A stretch of DNA of 64,000 nt from CAKZLS01 sp963701445 (GCA_963701445.1 CAVPAM010000007.1:1-64000); one strand, 5' to 3'; shown: positions 40,168 through 49,306, counted from the stretch's first letter. Notes: a model not told the origin generated them from the sequence alone. Made by a program: numbers and translations.

Positions 40168-40410
40168 ATGGACGTCAATCAAATCAGCATCATCTGCGCC
40201 GCCCTCGCCGTATCCTTCGGCGCCATCGGACCGGCGCTGGCGGAAGGCCGGGCCATCGCCGCCGCGATGGACGCGATCGCCCGTCAGCCGGAGGCCGCCG
40301 GCACCGTGTCGCGGACGCTGTTCGTCGGCTTGGCCATGATCGAAACCATGGCCATCTACTGCCTGGTCATCGCCCTGCTTCTGCTGTTCGCCAATCCGTT
40401 CGTCGGCTGA
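40168..40410 (+). CDS. atpE: N-ATPase F0 c subunit (rotor ring)
   Basis: 80 residues in two helices joined by RQP (residues 39-41). Helix 1 carries E26 in ALAEGRA and helix 2 carries E59 in MIETMAIY. In the Ilyobacter sodium c-ring the equivalents are Q32, E65, S66, T67 and Y70; here they are E26, E59, T60, M61 and Y64. Two membrane carboxylates plus a hydroxyl and a Tyr are typical of N-ATPase rings, for which sodium binding has been proposed. GAGAGG precedes the ATG. Confidence 0.93.
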   Translation: MDVNQISIICAALAVSFGAIGPALAEGRAIAAAMDAIARQPEAAGTVSRTLFVGLAMIETMAIYCLVIALLLLFANPFVG

Positions 40411-40412
40411 CC

Positions 40413-41168
40413 ATGCAGATCGACTGGTGGACGCTGGGGCTCCAGGCCGTCAACTTCCTGGTCCTGGTATGGCTGCTCCAGCGCTTCCTCTACAAGCCGG
40501 TGACGCGGCTGATCGAACGGCGCCGCCAGAACGTGGAAAAAGCGTTCGCGGAGGCCGAGGACGCCCGGCGCAAGGCGGAAGAGGACGCCGCGGCCTACGA
40601 GGCGAAGGTCGCGGCCCTCGCCGAGGAACGGCTGGGCATGATCCAGACCGCGCGCGCCGAAATCGAGGAAGAACGCGCGAAGATGCTGGACGAGGCGCGC
40701 GAGACGTCGAACGGTCTGATGGCCGCGCAGCGCCAGGCGATGGCGGAGGAGCGCGCCAATACGCTGAAGGAGCTTCGTCGGCAGGTGACCGATCTGGCCG
40801 TTTCGCTGGCGGAGACCCTGTTGCGCGAGTCGTCCGGCCAAACGGCGGCCGAACCGTTTCTCGAACGCCTGGAAGGACAGCTTGCGGCGATGCCCGAGGC
40901 CGAGAGGAACCGGCTGTTCGGACCACGCCCGGAACACCGTTTCCTTCGGGTGGCGACGGCGCCGCCGCTCGACGGAGCGCGGCGGGACGCCTGGAAGAAA
41001 CGGCTGGCCGCGGGGATCGGAAACGGCTGCGAAATCGCGTTCGAGGCCGACGAAAACCTGATCGTCGGCGCCTGCATCCACTTTCCCGCCGCGAGCCTGG
41101 AATTCAGCTGGAGCCGCACCTTGAACGACGCCAAACGGGATCTTGTCCGCGATGAACCGGCTGCATGA
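40413..41168 (+). CDS. atpF: N-ATPase stator subunit b (b-delta-like fusion)
   Basis: 251 residues: one N-terminal helix (LGLQAVNFLVLVWLLQRFLY), a long charged coiled coil (about 35-150) and a C-terminal domain resembling the end of subunit delta (about 165-245). A separate atpH (delta) gene is absent, as expected for N-ATPases. The ATG follows the c stop by two bases, and the next start lies within its end. Confidence 0.88.
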   Translation: MQIDWWTLGLQAVNFLVLVWLLQRFLYKPVTRLIERRRQNVEKAFAEAEDARRKAEEDAAAYEAKVAALAEERLGMIQTARAEIEEERAKMLDEARETSNGLMAAQRQAMAEERANTLKELRRQVTDLAVSLAETLLRESSGQTAAEPFLERLEGQLAAMPEAERNRLFGPRPEHRFLRVATAPPLDGARRDAWKKRLAAGIGNGCEIAFEADENLIVGACIHFPAASLEFSWSRTLNDAKRDLVRDEPAA

Positions 41169-42708
41169 CGATTTGACACACTGGTTCGAGGGCGCCCGGC
41201 GGCGTGCTTCGGATATTGCCTCGCGGCCCCACCTCGAACAGATCGGGGTGGTCGAACGGGTGGGCGATGGCGTCGCCGTGGTATCGGGGCTCCCCGACGC
41301 GCGGCAGGACGAATTGCTGCGCGTCGGCCGCGATCTCTACGGAATGGCCGTCACCCTGGATCGGGAGACCGTCGGCTGCGTTCTGCTGTCCCCCTGGGAA
41401 ACCATCGCGGCGGGTGACCGGGTATTCGGCACGGGGGAGGTGGTTCGGGTGCCCGTGGGCGAGGCGCTGCTGGGCCGGGTGGTCGACCCGCTCGGTCGCG
41501 CCCTCGATGGCGGCGCCCCTCCGGAAACGGAGAGATCCGATCCGGTGGATGGCCCGGCCCCCGCCATCATCGACCGCGATCTCGTCACCACCCCGCTGCA
41601 GACCGGCATTACGGTCATCGATGCCATGATCCCTCTCGGCCGGGGCCAGCGCGAGCTGATCATCGGCGATCGCAAGACCGGCAAGACGGCCATCGCCGTG
41701 GACACGATCATCAACCAGCGGCGGAGCGGCGTGATCTGCGTCTACGCGACCATCGGCCAGAAATCGTCTTCGGTCGGCCAGGTCATCGACGCGGTTCGCC
41801 GCCATGGCGCCATGGACCGGTGCGTTTTCGTGATCGGCGCGGCGGATTCCACGCCGGGCCTGCAATGGATCGCGCCCTATGCCGCGTGCACCATCGCCGA
41901 GTACTTCCGCGATCACGGCCAGGACGCGCTTCTGATTCTCGACGATCTGACCAAGCACGCGGCCGTTCATCGGGAACTCTCCCTGCTGCTTCGCCGTCCG
42001 CCGGGACGCGAGGCCTATCCGGGCGACATCTTCTACATCCACGCCCGCCTTTTGGAGCGGTCCGCGAAACTGAGCCGGGAGCGCGGCGGCGGTTCGCTCA
42101 CGGCCTTGCCCATCGCCGAAACCCAGGGCGGCAACCTCAGCGCCTACATCCCCACCAACCTGATCTCCATTACGGACGGTCAGATCTATCTTGAGCCGAA
42201 GCTGTTCTACGAGGGGCAGAAACCGGCCGTGAACGTGGGCAAGAGCGTCTCCAGGGTCGGGGGCAAGACCCAGGCGCCGGTGATCAAGGCGTTGTCGGAA
42301 AGCCTGCGCCTGGATTACGCGCAGTTTCTGGAGCTGGAGCTGTTCACCCGGTTCGGCGCCATGGTCGACGACGACACCCGCAAGGCCATCGACCGGGGAA
42401 AGCGGATCCGCTCGATCCTGAACCAGCCGCAATTCGATCCGCTGTCGTTGAGCCATCAGGCGGCGCTGCTGCTGGCCGTCGGATCCGACGCCGTCGACCG
42501 GCTGGACCCCGGTGCGATGGCGTCCTTCAAGGAGCAACTCATGCCCTGGCTCGACGACCGCTGCCGCCCGATCCTGGAACGCATCGACGCGACGGGACGC
42601 CTTGAAGAGGACGCGCGCCAGCAGCTTCGCGATACCATCCGGTCCCTGGCGGACAAGCTGGCGGCGGCCGATGCGAATGCCAATCCCAATCGTAATGCCT
42701 CTCCATAG
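41152..42708 (+). CDS. atpA: N-ATPase F1 alpha subunit
   Basis: 518 residues. The Walker A of the non-catalytic site is GDRKTGKTA, and the arginine-finger region SVSRVGGKTQ is intact. IGQKSSSVGQV is typical. It starts at ATG 41152; TTG 41143 lies three codons upstream. The start is within the atpF end. The C-terminus has the low-complexity tail NANPNRNAS. Confidence 0.93.
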   Translation: MNRLHDDLTHWFEGARRRASDIASRPHLEQIGVVERVGDGVAVVSGLPDARQDELLRVGRDLYGMAVTLDRETVGCVLLSPWETIAAGDRVFGTGEVVRVPVGEALLGRVVDPLGRALDGGAPPETERSDPVDGPAPAIIDRDLVTTPLQTGITVIDAMIPLGRGQRELIIGDRKTGKTAIAVDTIINQRRSGVICVYATIGQKSSSVGQVIDAVRRHGAMDRCVFVIGAADSTPGLQWIAPYAACTIAEYFRDHGQDALLILDDLTKHAAVHRELSLLLRRPPGREAYPGDIFYIHARLLERSAKLSRERGGGSLTALPIAETQGGNLSAYIPTNLISITDGQIYLEPKLFYEGQKPAVNVGKSVSRVGGKTQAPVIKALSESLRLDYAQFLELELFTRFGAMVDDDTRKAIDRGKRIRSILNQPQFDPLSLSHQAALLLAVGSDAVDRLDPGAMASFKEQLMPWLDDRCRPILERIDATGRLEEDARQQLRDTIRSLADKLAAADANANPNRNASP

Positions 42709-42714
42709 GAACCC

Positions 42715-43572
42715 ATGGAAGAGCTGACCCGCCTGCGAAGCCGCATCGACAGCATTTCGGAACTGCTCGGCGTCGTTCATACCATGCGGGCGCTGTCGGC
42801 GGTCCGGATGCGCCAGGCCAATGAATTGCTTGCCGGCGCCCGCACATACGCCGACGTGATCGGCGCGGCTTTCGCCGATGCCATCGCGCTGGTCGAGCCG
42901 GAGGCACGATCGTTTCGGCGACGCGGCTCCGGCGGTCGCGGACTTCTGGTGTTCTCCTCCGAGCACGGATTCGTCGGCGCCCTCAACGAGGTGCTGATGG
43001 ACCATGCCTCCGCCGCGCTGGACGGCGGGGCCTACTCTATGTCGTCGGGACACGGGGCGCTCGGGTGGCGTCCGAGCGGGGGCTCGACGTCTCGTGGGCG
43101 CTGCCCATGACCACCCGCCGGGACGGAATCCCCGTCGTCGCCCGGAAAATCGCCGCGGAAATCTACCGCCGCTTCGAGCGGAACGAGATCACCCGGCTGG
43201 ACGCCCTGTTCGCCCGAACCCGCGGCGCCGGCACCTGGGCCGTCGAACAACGGGCCCTGTTGCCGCCCGACCCCGAGGCCTTCCCGGCCTCTCGGCCGAA
43301 CGGTCCGCCGCTTCATTATCTGCCGGCCCCGCAGACTCGTGGAACGGCTGGCGGAGGAGTACTTCTTCGCCGAACTGGCCCACGGCGCCATGGAGGCGCT
43401 GGCCGGCGAGAACACCGCGCGGATGGCGGCCATGGGGGCCGCCCACGACAATATCGAACGGAAGCTCGACGAACTCCGCCATCGCGAGGCCCAACTGCGC
43501 CAGGAAGACATCACCACCGAATTGATCGACGTGATCACCGGCAGCGAGGCGCTCTTGCGTCCGGGTTCCTGA
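42715..43572 (+). CDS. atpG: N-ATPase F1 gamma subunit (two apparent frameshifts)
   Basis: Three pieces in two alternating frames: 42715 to about 43034 (TRLRSRIDSISELLGVVHTM), about 43035 to 43330 (LYVVGTRG ... ERGLDVSWALPMTTRRDGIP) and about 43330 to 43572 (RLVERLAEEYFFAELAHG ... LIDVITGS). Restoring one base at 43035 and removing one C from the run 43327-43330 gives a 286-codon gamma subunit of normal length. Both indels together leave no net shift, and every conserved block is present. The sequence thus looks damaged by read errors rather than decayed. Gamma is the rotor shaft. Confidence 0.88.
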
Positions 43573-43580
43573 TTTGGTCG

Positions 43581-44945
43581 TCAACCCGCCGATATCAGCT
43601 CGTTGACGAGGATCCAGGCGATGGCCAGGGGCGCGACGAACCGCAGGATCGTCAGCCAGGCGCGGGCGAGCGCCGGCACGGTGGCCTCCTCGCCTTTCAA
43701 TTCGGCGATGGCCCGGGGTCCCATGACCCATCCCACGAACACGGCGATCAGCAGACCGCCCACCGGCAGCATGATCGACGAGGTGACGAAGGCCAGGAGA
43801 TCCAGGAAGCCCTTGCCGAACAGGGTCGCGTCGGCCCACGGCCCCATGGACAGCGACGACGGGATGCCCAACAGGAACGCCGCGCCGCCCGTGACCACGG
43901 CGATCCGCGCCCGCCGGAAGCCGTACTCGTCCATGAAAAACGCCACCACCGGTTCCAGCAGCGACACCGCCGACGTCAGCGCGGCGATGGCCAGCAGCAC
44001 GAAAAACAGGGCGCCGAAAACCTGACCTCCCGGCATCTGGGTGAAGACCGAGGGCAGGGTCACGAAGACCAGCCCCGGCCCGGCCCCCGGATCGACGCCG
44101 GCGGCGAACACGGCCGGAAAGATCACCAGGCCCGCGAGGATCGCGGCGAGGGTGTCGAGCCCCACCACCGATGTCGCCGACCGGCCGATATTCTGCTTGC
44201 GGTCCAGGTACGAGCCGTAGGTGATCATGGCTCCCAAACCGACGGACAACGAGAAGAACGCCTGACCGAGGGCGGCGGTAAAGGTGGCGCCCGTGACCTT
44301 GGAGAAATCCGGCCGGACGAAGAACATCAACCCGTCCATCGCGCCGGGGAGCGTCACCGCGCGCGCCACCAGGGCCACCAGAATGACGAACAGCAGGGGC
44401 ATGAGCACCAGGTTCGCCCGCTCGATGCCGTGGCCGATGCCGCCCAGGACCACCCACGCCGTCAACGCCATGAAGGCGGCGGCGTAGAGCAACGGCGGCA
44501 GCGGCGCGCCGATGAAGGCGCCGAAGATGGTGGCCGGATCGGCGCCCGGCACACTGAACACGCCGGTCGCCATCTTGACCGCGAACGCCAGTGTCCAGCC
44601 GGCGACCACGCCATAGAACGACAGGATCAGGAAGGCGGCCAGAATGCCCATGAAGCCGACCAGGGGCCACGGGCGGCGGCCGAGCACCCGGAAGGCGCCC
44701 ACCGGATCCTTCTGGGCGGCGCGGCCGATGATCAGTTCGGCGAGCAGCACGCTGATGCCGATGGTGAAGACGATGGGCAGGTACACGATGACGAAGGCGC
44801 CGCCGCCGTTCTCCCCCGCCATGTAGGGAAATTTCCAGACGTTACCGAGCCCCACGGCCGAGCCCGCCGCCGCCATGATGAAGCCGGCCCGGCTGGCCCA
44901 ATGTTCGCGTTTCGCCGGCCGATCGGTTTCGCCGCCTGGAACCAT
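43581..44945 (-). CDS. Neurotransmitter:sodium symporter (NSS/SNF) family transporter
   Basis: 454 residues with 11-12 helices. The first helix carries the sodium- and substrate-site motif GSAVGLGNVWKFPYMAGENGGG, close to LeuT and MhsT. NSS proteins take up amino acids with sodium ions. It converges on the N-ATPase operon with an 8-base gap. A sodium-exporting N-ATPase beside a sodium-driven importer is a sensible pairing but may be chance. Confidence 0.92.
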   Translation of the reverse strand: MVPGGETDRPAKREHWASRAGFIMAAAGSAVGLGNVWKFPYMAGENGGGAFVIVYLPIVFTIGISVLLAELIIGRAAQKDPVGAFRVLGRRPWPLVGFMGILAAFLILSFYGVVAGWTLAFAVKMATGVFSVPGADPATIFGAFIGAPLPPLLYAAAFMALTAWVVLGGIGHGIERANLVLMPLLFVILVALVARAVTLPGAMDGLMFFVRPDFSKVTGATFTAALGQAFFSLSVGLGAMITYGSYLDRKQNIGRSATSVVGLDTLAAILAGLVIFPAVFAAGVDPGAGPGLVFVTLPSVFTQMPGGQVFGALFFVLLAIAALTSAVSLLEPVVAFFMDEYGFRRARIAVVTGGAAFLLGIPSSLSMGPWADATLFGKGFLDLLAFVTSSIMLPVGGLLIAVFVGWVMGPRAIAELKGEEATVPALARAWLTILRFVAPLAIAWILVNELISAG

Positions 44946-45048
44946 CGCTCTCCCCCCATCTGAATTGAGCCGTCAGAAATAGAGGGTTTGCCAGGGGATT
45001 TCGAGGCGTTCCTTGGAGTCCTGGATCGGAAATGGCGCCGTCGCGGAG

Positions 45049-45092
45049 AAAAAAGTGGCCGGGATCCGATATGAACGTATCGGGTCCCGGCC
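45049..45092 (-). terminator. Rho-independent terminator of the bacteriohemerythrin gene
   Basis: On the minus strand a 15-base stem (45092-45078 with 45071-45057, one G-U pair) with a 6-base loop is followed by a T-run (six T, 45054-45049). It lies directly after the bacteriohemerythrin stop. Confidence 0.85.
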
Positions 45093-45113
45093 AAGTTTGG
45101 CTCCGAGGGATTC

Positions 45114-45650
45114 CTATTTTCGGCCGAGAAGACCGTGCGCGCGGAGGTAGTCGCGGTATTCCATGTCGCTCTTGAGCATGTGCCCGACGGTGAGCCGGAT
45201 CATGAATTCGAGCACCGGCCACGCCACGTCGGGCTTCGACCCCCAGCCCGCGAGATTGAACACGTTCGCCCGCACGGTCTCGAATTCGCGCATCAACGTC
45301 CTATGCTCGGCGGCATGCTGCAGGACATACGGGTAGCCGCACCGGACCAGCTTGTCCTCCTCATGGGAGAAATGCCGCATCAGCAGAAGTTCCACCTCGC
45401 GAATGGCGGCCTTGACGTCGTCGGGGTCGGTGCCCTCCAGGCGAAGCGCGTGCAGGTCGTTCAGGCACCGGACGAAATTCTGGTGCTGATCGTCCAGTTC
45501 CGCGTCACCGACGGAGAAATGATCGTTCCAGGTCAGCAATGCCCCAAAGATCGCCGATAAGGATCGACGGTTCGCGCCCCGACGCGAACGCCCACCGCGT
45601 CGACGGTTGCCCAGTTCCTGCGAGTCCATGTTGAGTTGTAGTTCGGCCAT
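45114..45650 (-). CDS. Bacteriohemerythrin
   Basis: 178 residues. After a basic N-terminal tail (about 1-30), the di-iron ligand set is complete: His in LDDQHQNF, His and Glu in RHFSHEED, the HxxxH in QHAAEHRTL, and HMLKSD with the last His and Asp. Bacteriohemerythrins bind oxygen and may store or deliver it, or sense it. It is single-domain, so this is a binding protein rather than a signalling one. AAAGGGAAAA precedes the ATG, and a terminator follows the gene. Confidence 0.92.
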   Translation of the reverse strand: MAELQLNMDSQELGNRRRGGRSRRGANRRSLSAIFGALLTWNDHFSVGDAELDDQHQNFVRCLNDLHALRLEGTDPDDVKAAIREVELLLMRHFSHEEDKLVRCGYPYVLQHAAEHRTLMREFETVRANVFNLAGWGSKPDVAWPVLEFMIRLTVGHMLKSDMEYRDYLRAHGLLGRK

Positions 45651-45804
45651 GGGATTTTCCCTTTTGTTCGTTCGTTCCGCGTGTCGCCCGGGCGACGTGA
45701 AACCTTTTTGAATGGCACTCTTTTGGGATCTCCGGTGATCTCGCCGGAACGGGTTCGGCCTGCGACAGAAAGCCCGGTCATGGACAGGCGCGACACCAAA
45801 TAAC

Positions 45805-45816
45805 CCCCATATGGGG
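45805..45816. promoter_or_regulatory. CCCCATATGGGG palindrome upstream of bacteriohemerythrin
   Basis: A perfect 12-base palindrome with TA flanks, in the 5' region of the bacteriohemerythrin gene and about 155 bases before its ATG. C-run/G-run palindromes flanked by TA recall operators of CsoR/RcnR-type metal or redox regulators. This is only a resemblance. Confidence 0.3.
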
Positions 45817-45985
45817 TATTGCTAACACGATAATTTTTCCATTTCTACTCAATTCTTCGTTGTATGGATGCAATGTTCCGCGACTGCGCTTATTGCGCCG
45901 CCGGACCATGCCCGCCCCACAACGACGTGACCACAAGACGGGATTTCGGATGGAATATCGCGCCCTGGCGGGCTCTTCACGGCCG

Positions 45986-46041
45986 AATTTCTACTGTGCA
46001 CCGGGTTGTTTTGACAAAAACGCGTTACACCCCCCCCACCC
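45986..46041 (-). promoter_or_regulatory. Dispersed G-tract/promoter-like element, copy A
   Basis: Read on the minus strand: a G-run (46037-46030), a 12-base gap, TTGTCA (46017-46012), an 18-base spacer and TAGAAA (45993-45988). The spacer has AACAACCC..TGCACAG. This matches copy B (51161-51220, plus strand) across about 55 bases, with the same order and spacing. It points at the bacteriohemerythrin gene; transcription from it would give a leader of about 330 bases. Confidence 0.5.
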
Positions 46042-46173
46042 AATCCGGATCACCATTCCAACGGCAAGCGCGCGACGGCGGCCGAGCGCCCGGCGCGGGA
46101 GATCCCGAGTTCCTGTTTATACCTATTCAAATTGGAATTGCCCGGCGGAGGCCGGGCGATCTCGGGTCCCGGG

Positions 46174-46896
46174 TCAGGATACGGGGGGTGTATCCGGTTT
46201 GCTTGCCAGATACCTGGCGGCGACGCGTTGGCCGCGTTTGGTCAGCCAGAAGCGCTGGCGCCAGAACGGAAACGTCACCGAAAAATAGAAATCCCGGTCG
46301 ATGTACTTTTTCTCGCCGAGGAGTTCCATGAAGGTCGGCAAATAGGACGAATTCCACGCATAACTTGGGTCCCAGAGGGTGAGGCCGTCAAGCCGCTCCT
46401 CCGGATACAGCCTTCGCATGATGGCGCTCTCTTCCTCGCCAAGCTCTCCGGCCCATTCCTCGATGTTCAGGACATATCGCTCGCAAGCCGCCGCCACGCC
46501 CCGGGCGACGTCGGCATGGGCGTCCGCCCGGCTTTTCCATGCGGAAACGGGGTTGCCGTCGCTGGGCAGGCACTCCGGCCGGCGCGCCGCCGACTTCATC
46601 CAGTCGCAGTTCTCCAGGATCACCGGGACCACGACCATACCCTTGGCCATCGCGTGGTTCATCTGGTCCTGGCAGAAATTTGAACCGAGAAAGGCTTTGC
46701 TGACCAGCAGGACGACAAGGTCGGCGGCGTCGAGGCGGTCCCTGAGCGCGTCCGTGAACCGGGAGCCGGCGGTGATATCGCCGTCCCAGCGGAGCGCCAG
46801 CACGCCCGCCGCCTCGAGAGCGGCGAGACCCCGCGCCAACATCTCGGCATGCTCGTGATCGCGGGGCGCGTAACACATGAACGCGTCGATGCGCAT
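46174..46896 (-). CDS. TIR-domain protein with unknown C-terminal domain
   Basis: 240 residues. The TIR domain (about 1-130) begins DAFMCYAPRDHEHAEMLARG, then WDGDITAGSRF, LVVLLVSKAFLGSNFC, and ends VVPVILENCDWM. Where NAD-cleaving bacterial TIRs have a catalytic Glu, this one reads CQDQM (residues 75-79), so Gln seems to stand in its place. The C-terminal part (about 150-240) is unrecognised and contains WLTKRGQRVAARYL, which is helical. TIR proteins often serve in phage defence or as toxins, but no partner gene is present. AGGAGAGG precedes the ATG. Confidence 0.82.
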   Translation of the reverse strand: MRIDAFMCYAPRDHEHAEMLARGLAALEAAGVLALRWDGDITAGSRFTDALRDRLDAADLVVLLVSKAFLGSNFCQDQMNHAMAKGMVVVPVILENCDWMKSAARRPECLPSDGNPVSAWKSRADAHADVARGVAAACERYVLNIEEWAGELGEEESAIMRRLYPEERLDGLTLWDPSYAWNSSYLPTFMELLGEKKYIDRDFYFSVTFPFWRQRFWLTKRGQRVAARYLASKPDTPPVS

Positions 46897-47179
46897 TGCC
46901 GTAAACCTCTCCTGCCGGTCCGGATCGCGTGCCGCTCGCGCGGCGTTTTGTTACCGCACCATTTCCTGCTTAACTCACCGGAAGCCGGGAGAAAAGCATT
47001 TGGTTCGCTTGGCGGCGGTCCCGGCCGCGCGCGCGTCTCCAGTTGGACGGTTGAAACCGGGCGCTGGTCGCGATAGAGATGCTCTTCGCCGCTCGATCGC
47101 GAGCGCCGGTCAGGGTCGCTCAACGGATGGGCAATTCGAACCGCTTCCGCGTTTCCGACAACCAGTGAAAGGGGACTCC

Positions 47180-49306
47180 ATGCGCGTTTGGCCCGGCATG
47201 CCGTATCCACGGGGCGCCACGTGGGATGGGACAGGTGTCAATTTCGCCCTGTTCTCCGAGAACGCGGAACGGGTGGAGCTCTGCCTGTTCAACCAGAGGG
47301 GAACCCAGGAAGTCGCGCGGATCAGCCTGCCGGAGTACACGGACGAGATCTGGCATGGGTACCTGCCCGACGCCCGCCCGGGACAGCTCTACGGGTACCG
47401 CGTTTACGGCCCCTACGATCCCAACCGCGGCCACCGTTTCAACGGCAACAAGCTGCTGATCGATCCCTACGCCAGGAACCTGGTGGGGGACCTGAAATGG
47501 ACGGACGCCCATTTCGGCTACCGCATCGGCGGGCGCAAGGAAGACCTCGGCTTCGACCGGCGCAACAACGCCCGCTGGATGCCCAAGTGCCAGGTGGTGG
47601 ACACCGCCTGGGAACTGGGCGACGATCCGAGCCCCCGCGTCGAATGGCACGGGAGCGTGCTTTACGAGGCGCACGTCAAGGGCTTCACCATGCGCCATCC
47701 CGAGATCCCCGAGAAGCTGAGGGGCACCCTCGCCGGCCTGTCGGCGCCGGCCGCGGTCGAATACCTGTCCAAGCTCGGAATCACCGCCATCGAACTGCTG
47801 CCGGTGCACGCCTTCCTCAACGACCGCCATCTGATCGAACGGGGTCTGACCAATTACTGGGGCTACAACACGCTCTCATTTTTCGCGCCGGACCCGCGTT
47901 TCCTGGCCACCGGTCAGCTCCGCGAGTTCAAGGCGTTCGTCCAGACCCTGCATAGCGCCGGTATCGAGGTCATTCTCGACGTGGTGTACAACCACACCGC
48001 CGAGGGCAACCAGATGGGGCCGACGCTGTCGTGGCGCGGTATCGACAACGCATCGTATTACCATCTCGTGCCGGGAAACGAGCGCTACTACATGGACTTC
48101 ACGGGGTGCGGCAACGCCCTCGACCTTCGCCACCCCCGGGTTCTCCAGATGGTCATGGACTCGCTGCGCTACTGGGTCCAGAACATGCACGTGGACGGCT
48201 TCCGTTTCGATCTCGCGACCACGCTGGCGCGCGAGGAACACGGCGGTTTCGACAATCACTCGGGCTTTCTCGACGCCATGCGCCAGGACCCGGTGCTGTC
48301 CCGGGTCAAGCTGATCGCCGAGCCCTGGGACGTGGGCGAGGGCGGCTACCGCCTGGGTGGTTTTCCCGCCGGCTGGGCGGAGTGGAACGACCGTTACCGC
48401 GACACCGTCCGCCGGTTCTGGAAGGGCGACGAGGGCGAGGTCCCCGAACTCGCGTCGCGGATCACCGGATCGAGCGACCTGTTCGACTCCCACGGCCGAC
48501 GGACCTGGGCCACGGTCAACTTCGTCACCGCCCACGACGGGTTCACCCTCGCCGACACGGTCGCCTACAACGACAAGCACAACGAAGCCAACCAGGAAGA
48601 CAGCCGCGACGGAACCGACAACAACAACTCGTGGAACTGCGGGGTCGAGGGTCCCACCGACGATCCCGAGATCCGCCGGCTGCGCGTAAAACAGCGACGC
48701 AACATGATGGCGACGCTGCTGCTGTCCCAGGGGCTGCCCATGCTGGTGGCGGGCGACGAGTTCGGCCGAAGCCAGGGCGGCAACAACAACGCCTATTGCC
48801 AGGACAACGAGGTCAGCTGGCTCGATTGGGAGGGAATCGACGACGAAGGCCGGTCGTTTCTATCCTTCGTCCAGTCGCTGATCCGCTTCCGGCGCGACCA
48901 CATCGTCTTCCACCGGGCGCGCTTCTTCCACGCGCGGTTCATTCCCGGAACCGACATCCAGGACATCACCTGGCTCAAGCCCGACGGCCTGGAGATGACC
49001 GAGGCCGACTGGGGGGATGGCCACGCTCGCACGCTGGGTTTCCTCATCCGCGGCGAAGCCGGCGAATACCATTTGACGGCCACCGGCGAACCGCAGCCGG
49101 ACGACAGCTTCATCGTCATGCTCAACGCCCATCACGCGGCCATCGAATGGACCCTGCCGCCCGTGACCCCGGGCAATCACTGGGATCTCGTTCTCGACAC
49201 CGATCTCGACGATCCCATGGCGGGCGGGCACCGCGTCGAGGACGGTGGCGTTTACGCCTTGCAGGCGCGGTCGCTGGTGGTCATGGTCCGCGGCAACGGT
49301 GGATAG
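47180..49306 (+). CDS. glgX: Glycogen debranching enzyme GlgX
   Basis: 708 residues. An N-terminal CBM48 (about 10-120, GATWDGTGVNFALFS) is followed by the GH13 catalytic barrel. The nucleophile Asp is in GFRFDLATTL, the acid/base Glu in LIAEPWDVG, and the transition-state His-Asp in FVTAHDGFTL. GlgX removes maltotetraosyl stubs from phosphorylase-limit glycogen. No other glg gene is in the window. The start at 47180 has AAAGGGGA upstream; the frame runs further upstream without support. Confidence 0.95.
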   Translation: MRVWPGMPYPRGATWDGTGVNFALFSENAERVELCLFNQRGTQEVARISLPEYTDEIWHGYLPDARPGQLYGYRVYGPYDPNRGHRFNGNKLLIDPYARNLVGDLKWTDAHFGYRIGGRKEDLGFDRRNNARWMPKCQVVDTAWELGDDPSPRVEWHGSVLYEAHVKGFTMRHPEIPEKLRGTLAGLSAPAAVEYLSKLGITAIELLPVHAFLNDRHLIERGLTNYWGYNTLSFFAPDPRFLATGQLREFKAFVQTLHSAGIEVILDVVYNHTAEGNQMGPTLSWRGIDNASYYHLVPGNERYYMDFTGCGNALDLRHPRVLQMVMDSLRYWVQNMHVDGFRFDLATTLAREEHGGFDNHSGFLDAMRQDPVLSRVKLIAEPWDVGEGGYRLGGFPAGWAEWNDRYRDTVRRFWKGDEGEVPELASRITGSSDLFDSHGRRTWATVNFVTAHDGFTLADTVAYNDKHNEANQEDSRDGTDNNNSWNCGVEGPTDDPEIRRLRVKQRRNMMATLLLSQGLPMLVAGDEFGRSQGGNNNAYCQDNEVSWLDWEGIDDEGRSFLSFVQSLIRFRRDHIVFHRARFFHARFIPGTDIQDITWLKPDGLEMTEADWGDGHARTLGFLIRGEAGEYHLTATGEPQPDDSFIVMLNAHHAAIEWTLPPVTPGNHWDLVLDTDLDDPMAGGHRVEDGGVYALQARSLVVMVRGNGG

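Larger units (their letters stand above)
45651..46173. promoter_or_regulatory. Gene-free region holding a palindrome and a promoter-like element
   Basis: No reading frame here looks real. It holds the palindrome at 45805-45816 and the G-tract element at 45986-46041 (both described separately). It separates the bacteriohemerythrin gene from the TIR gene, both on the minus strand. Confidence 0.4.

Noticed and set aside
45860..46331. Open frames in the intergenic region between bacteriohemerythrin and TIR
   Set aside because: They run through the G-tract element and lack ribosome sites and homology. Both element copies give similar false peptides.
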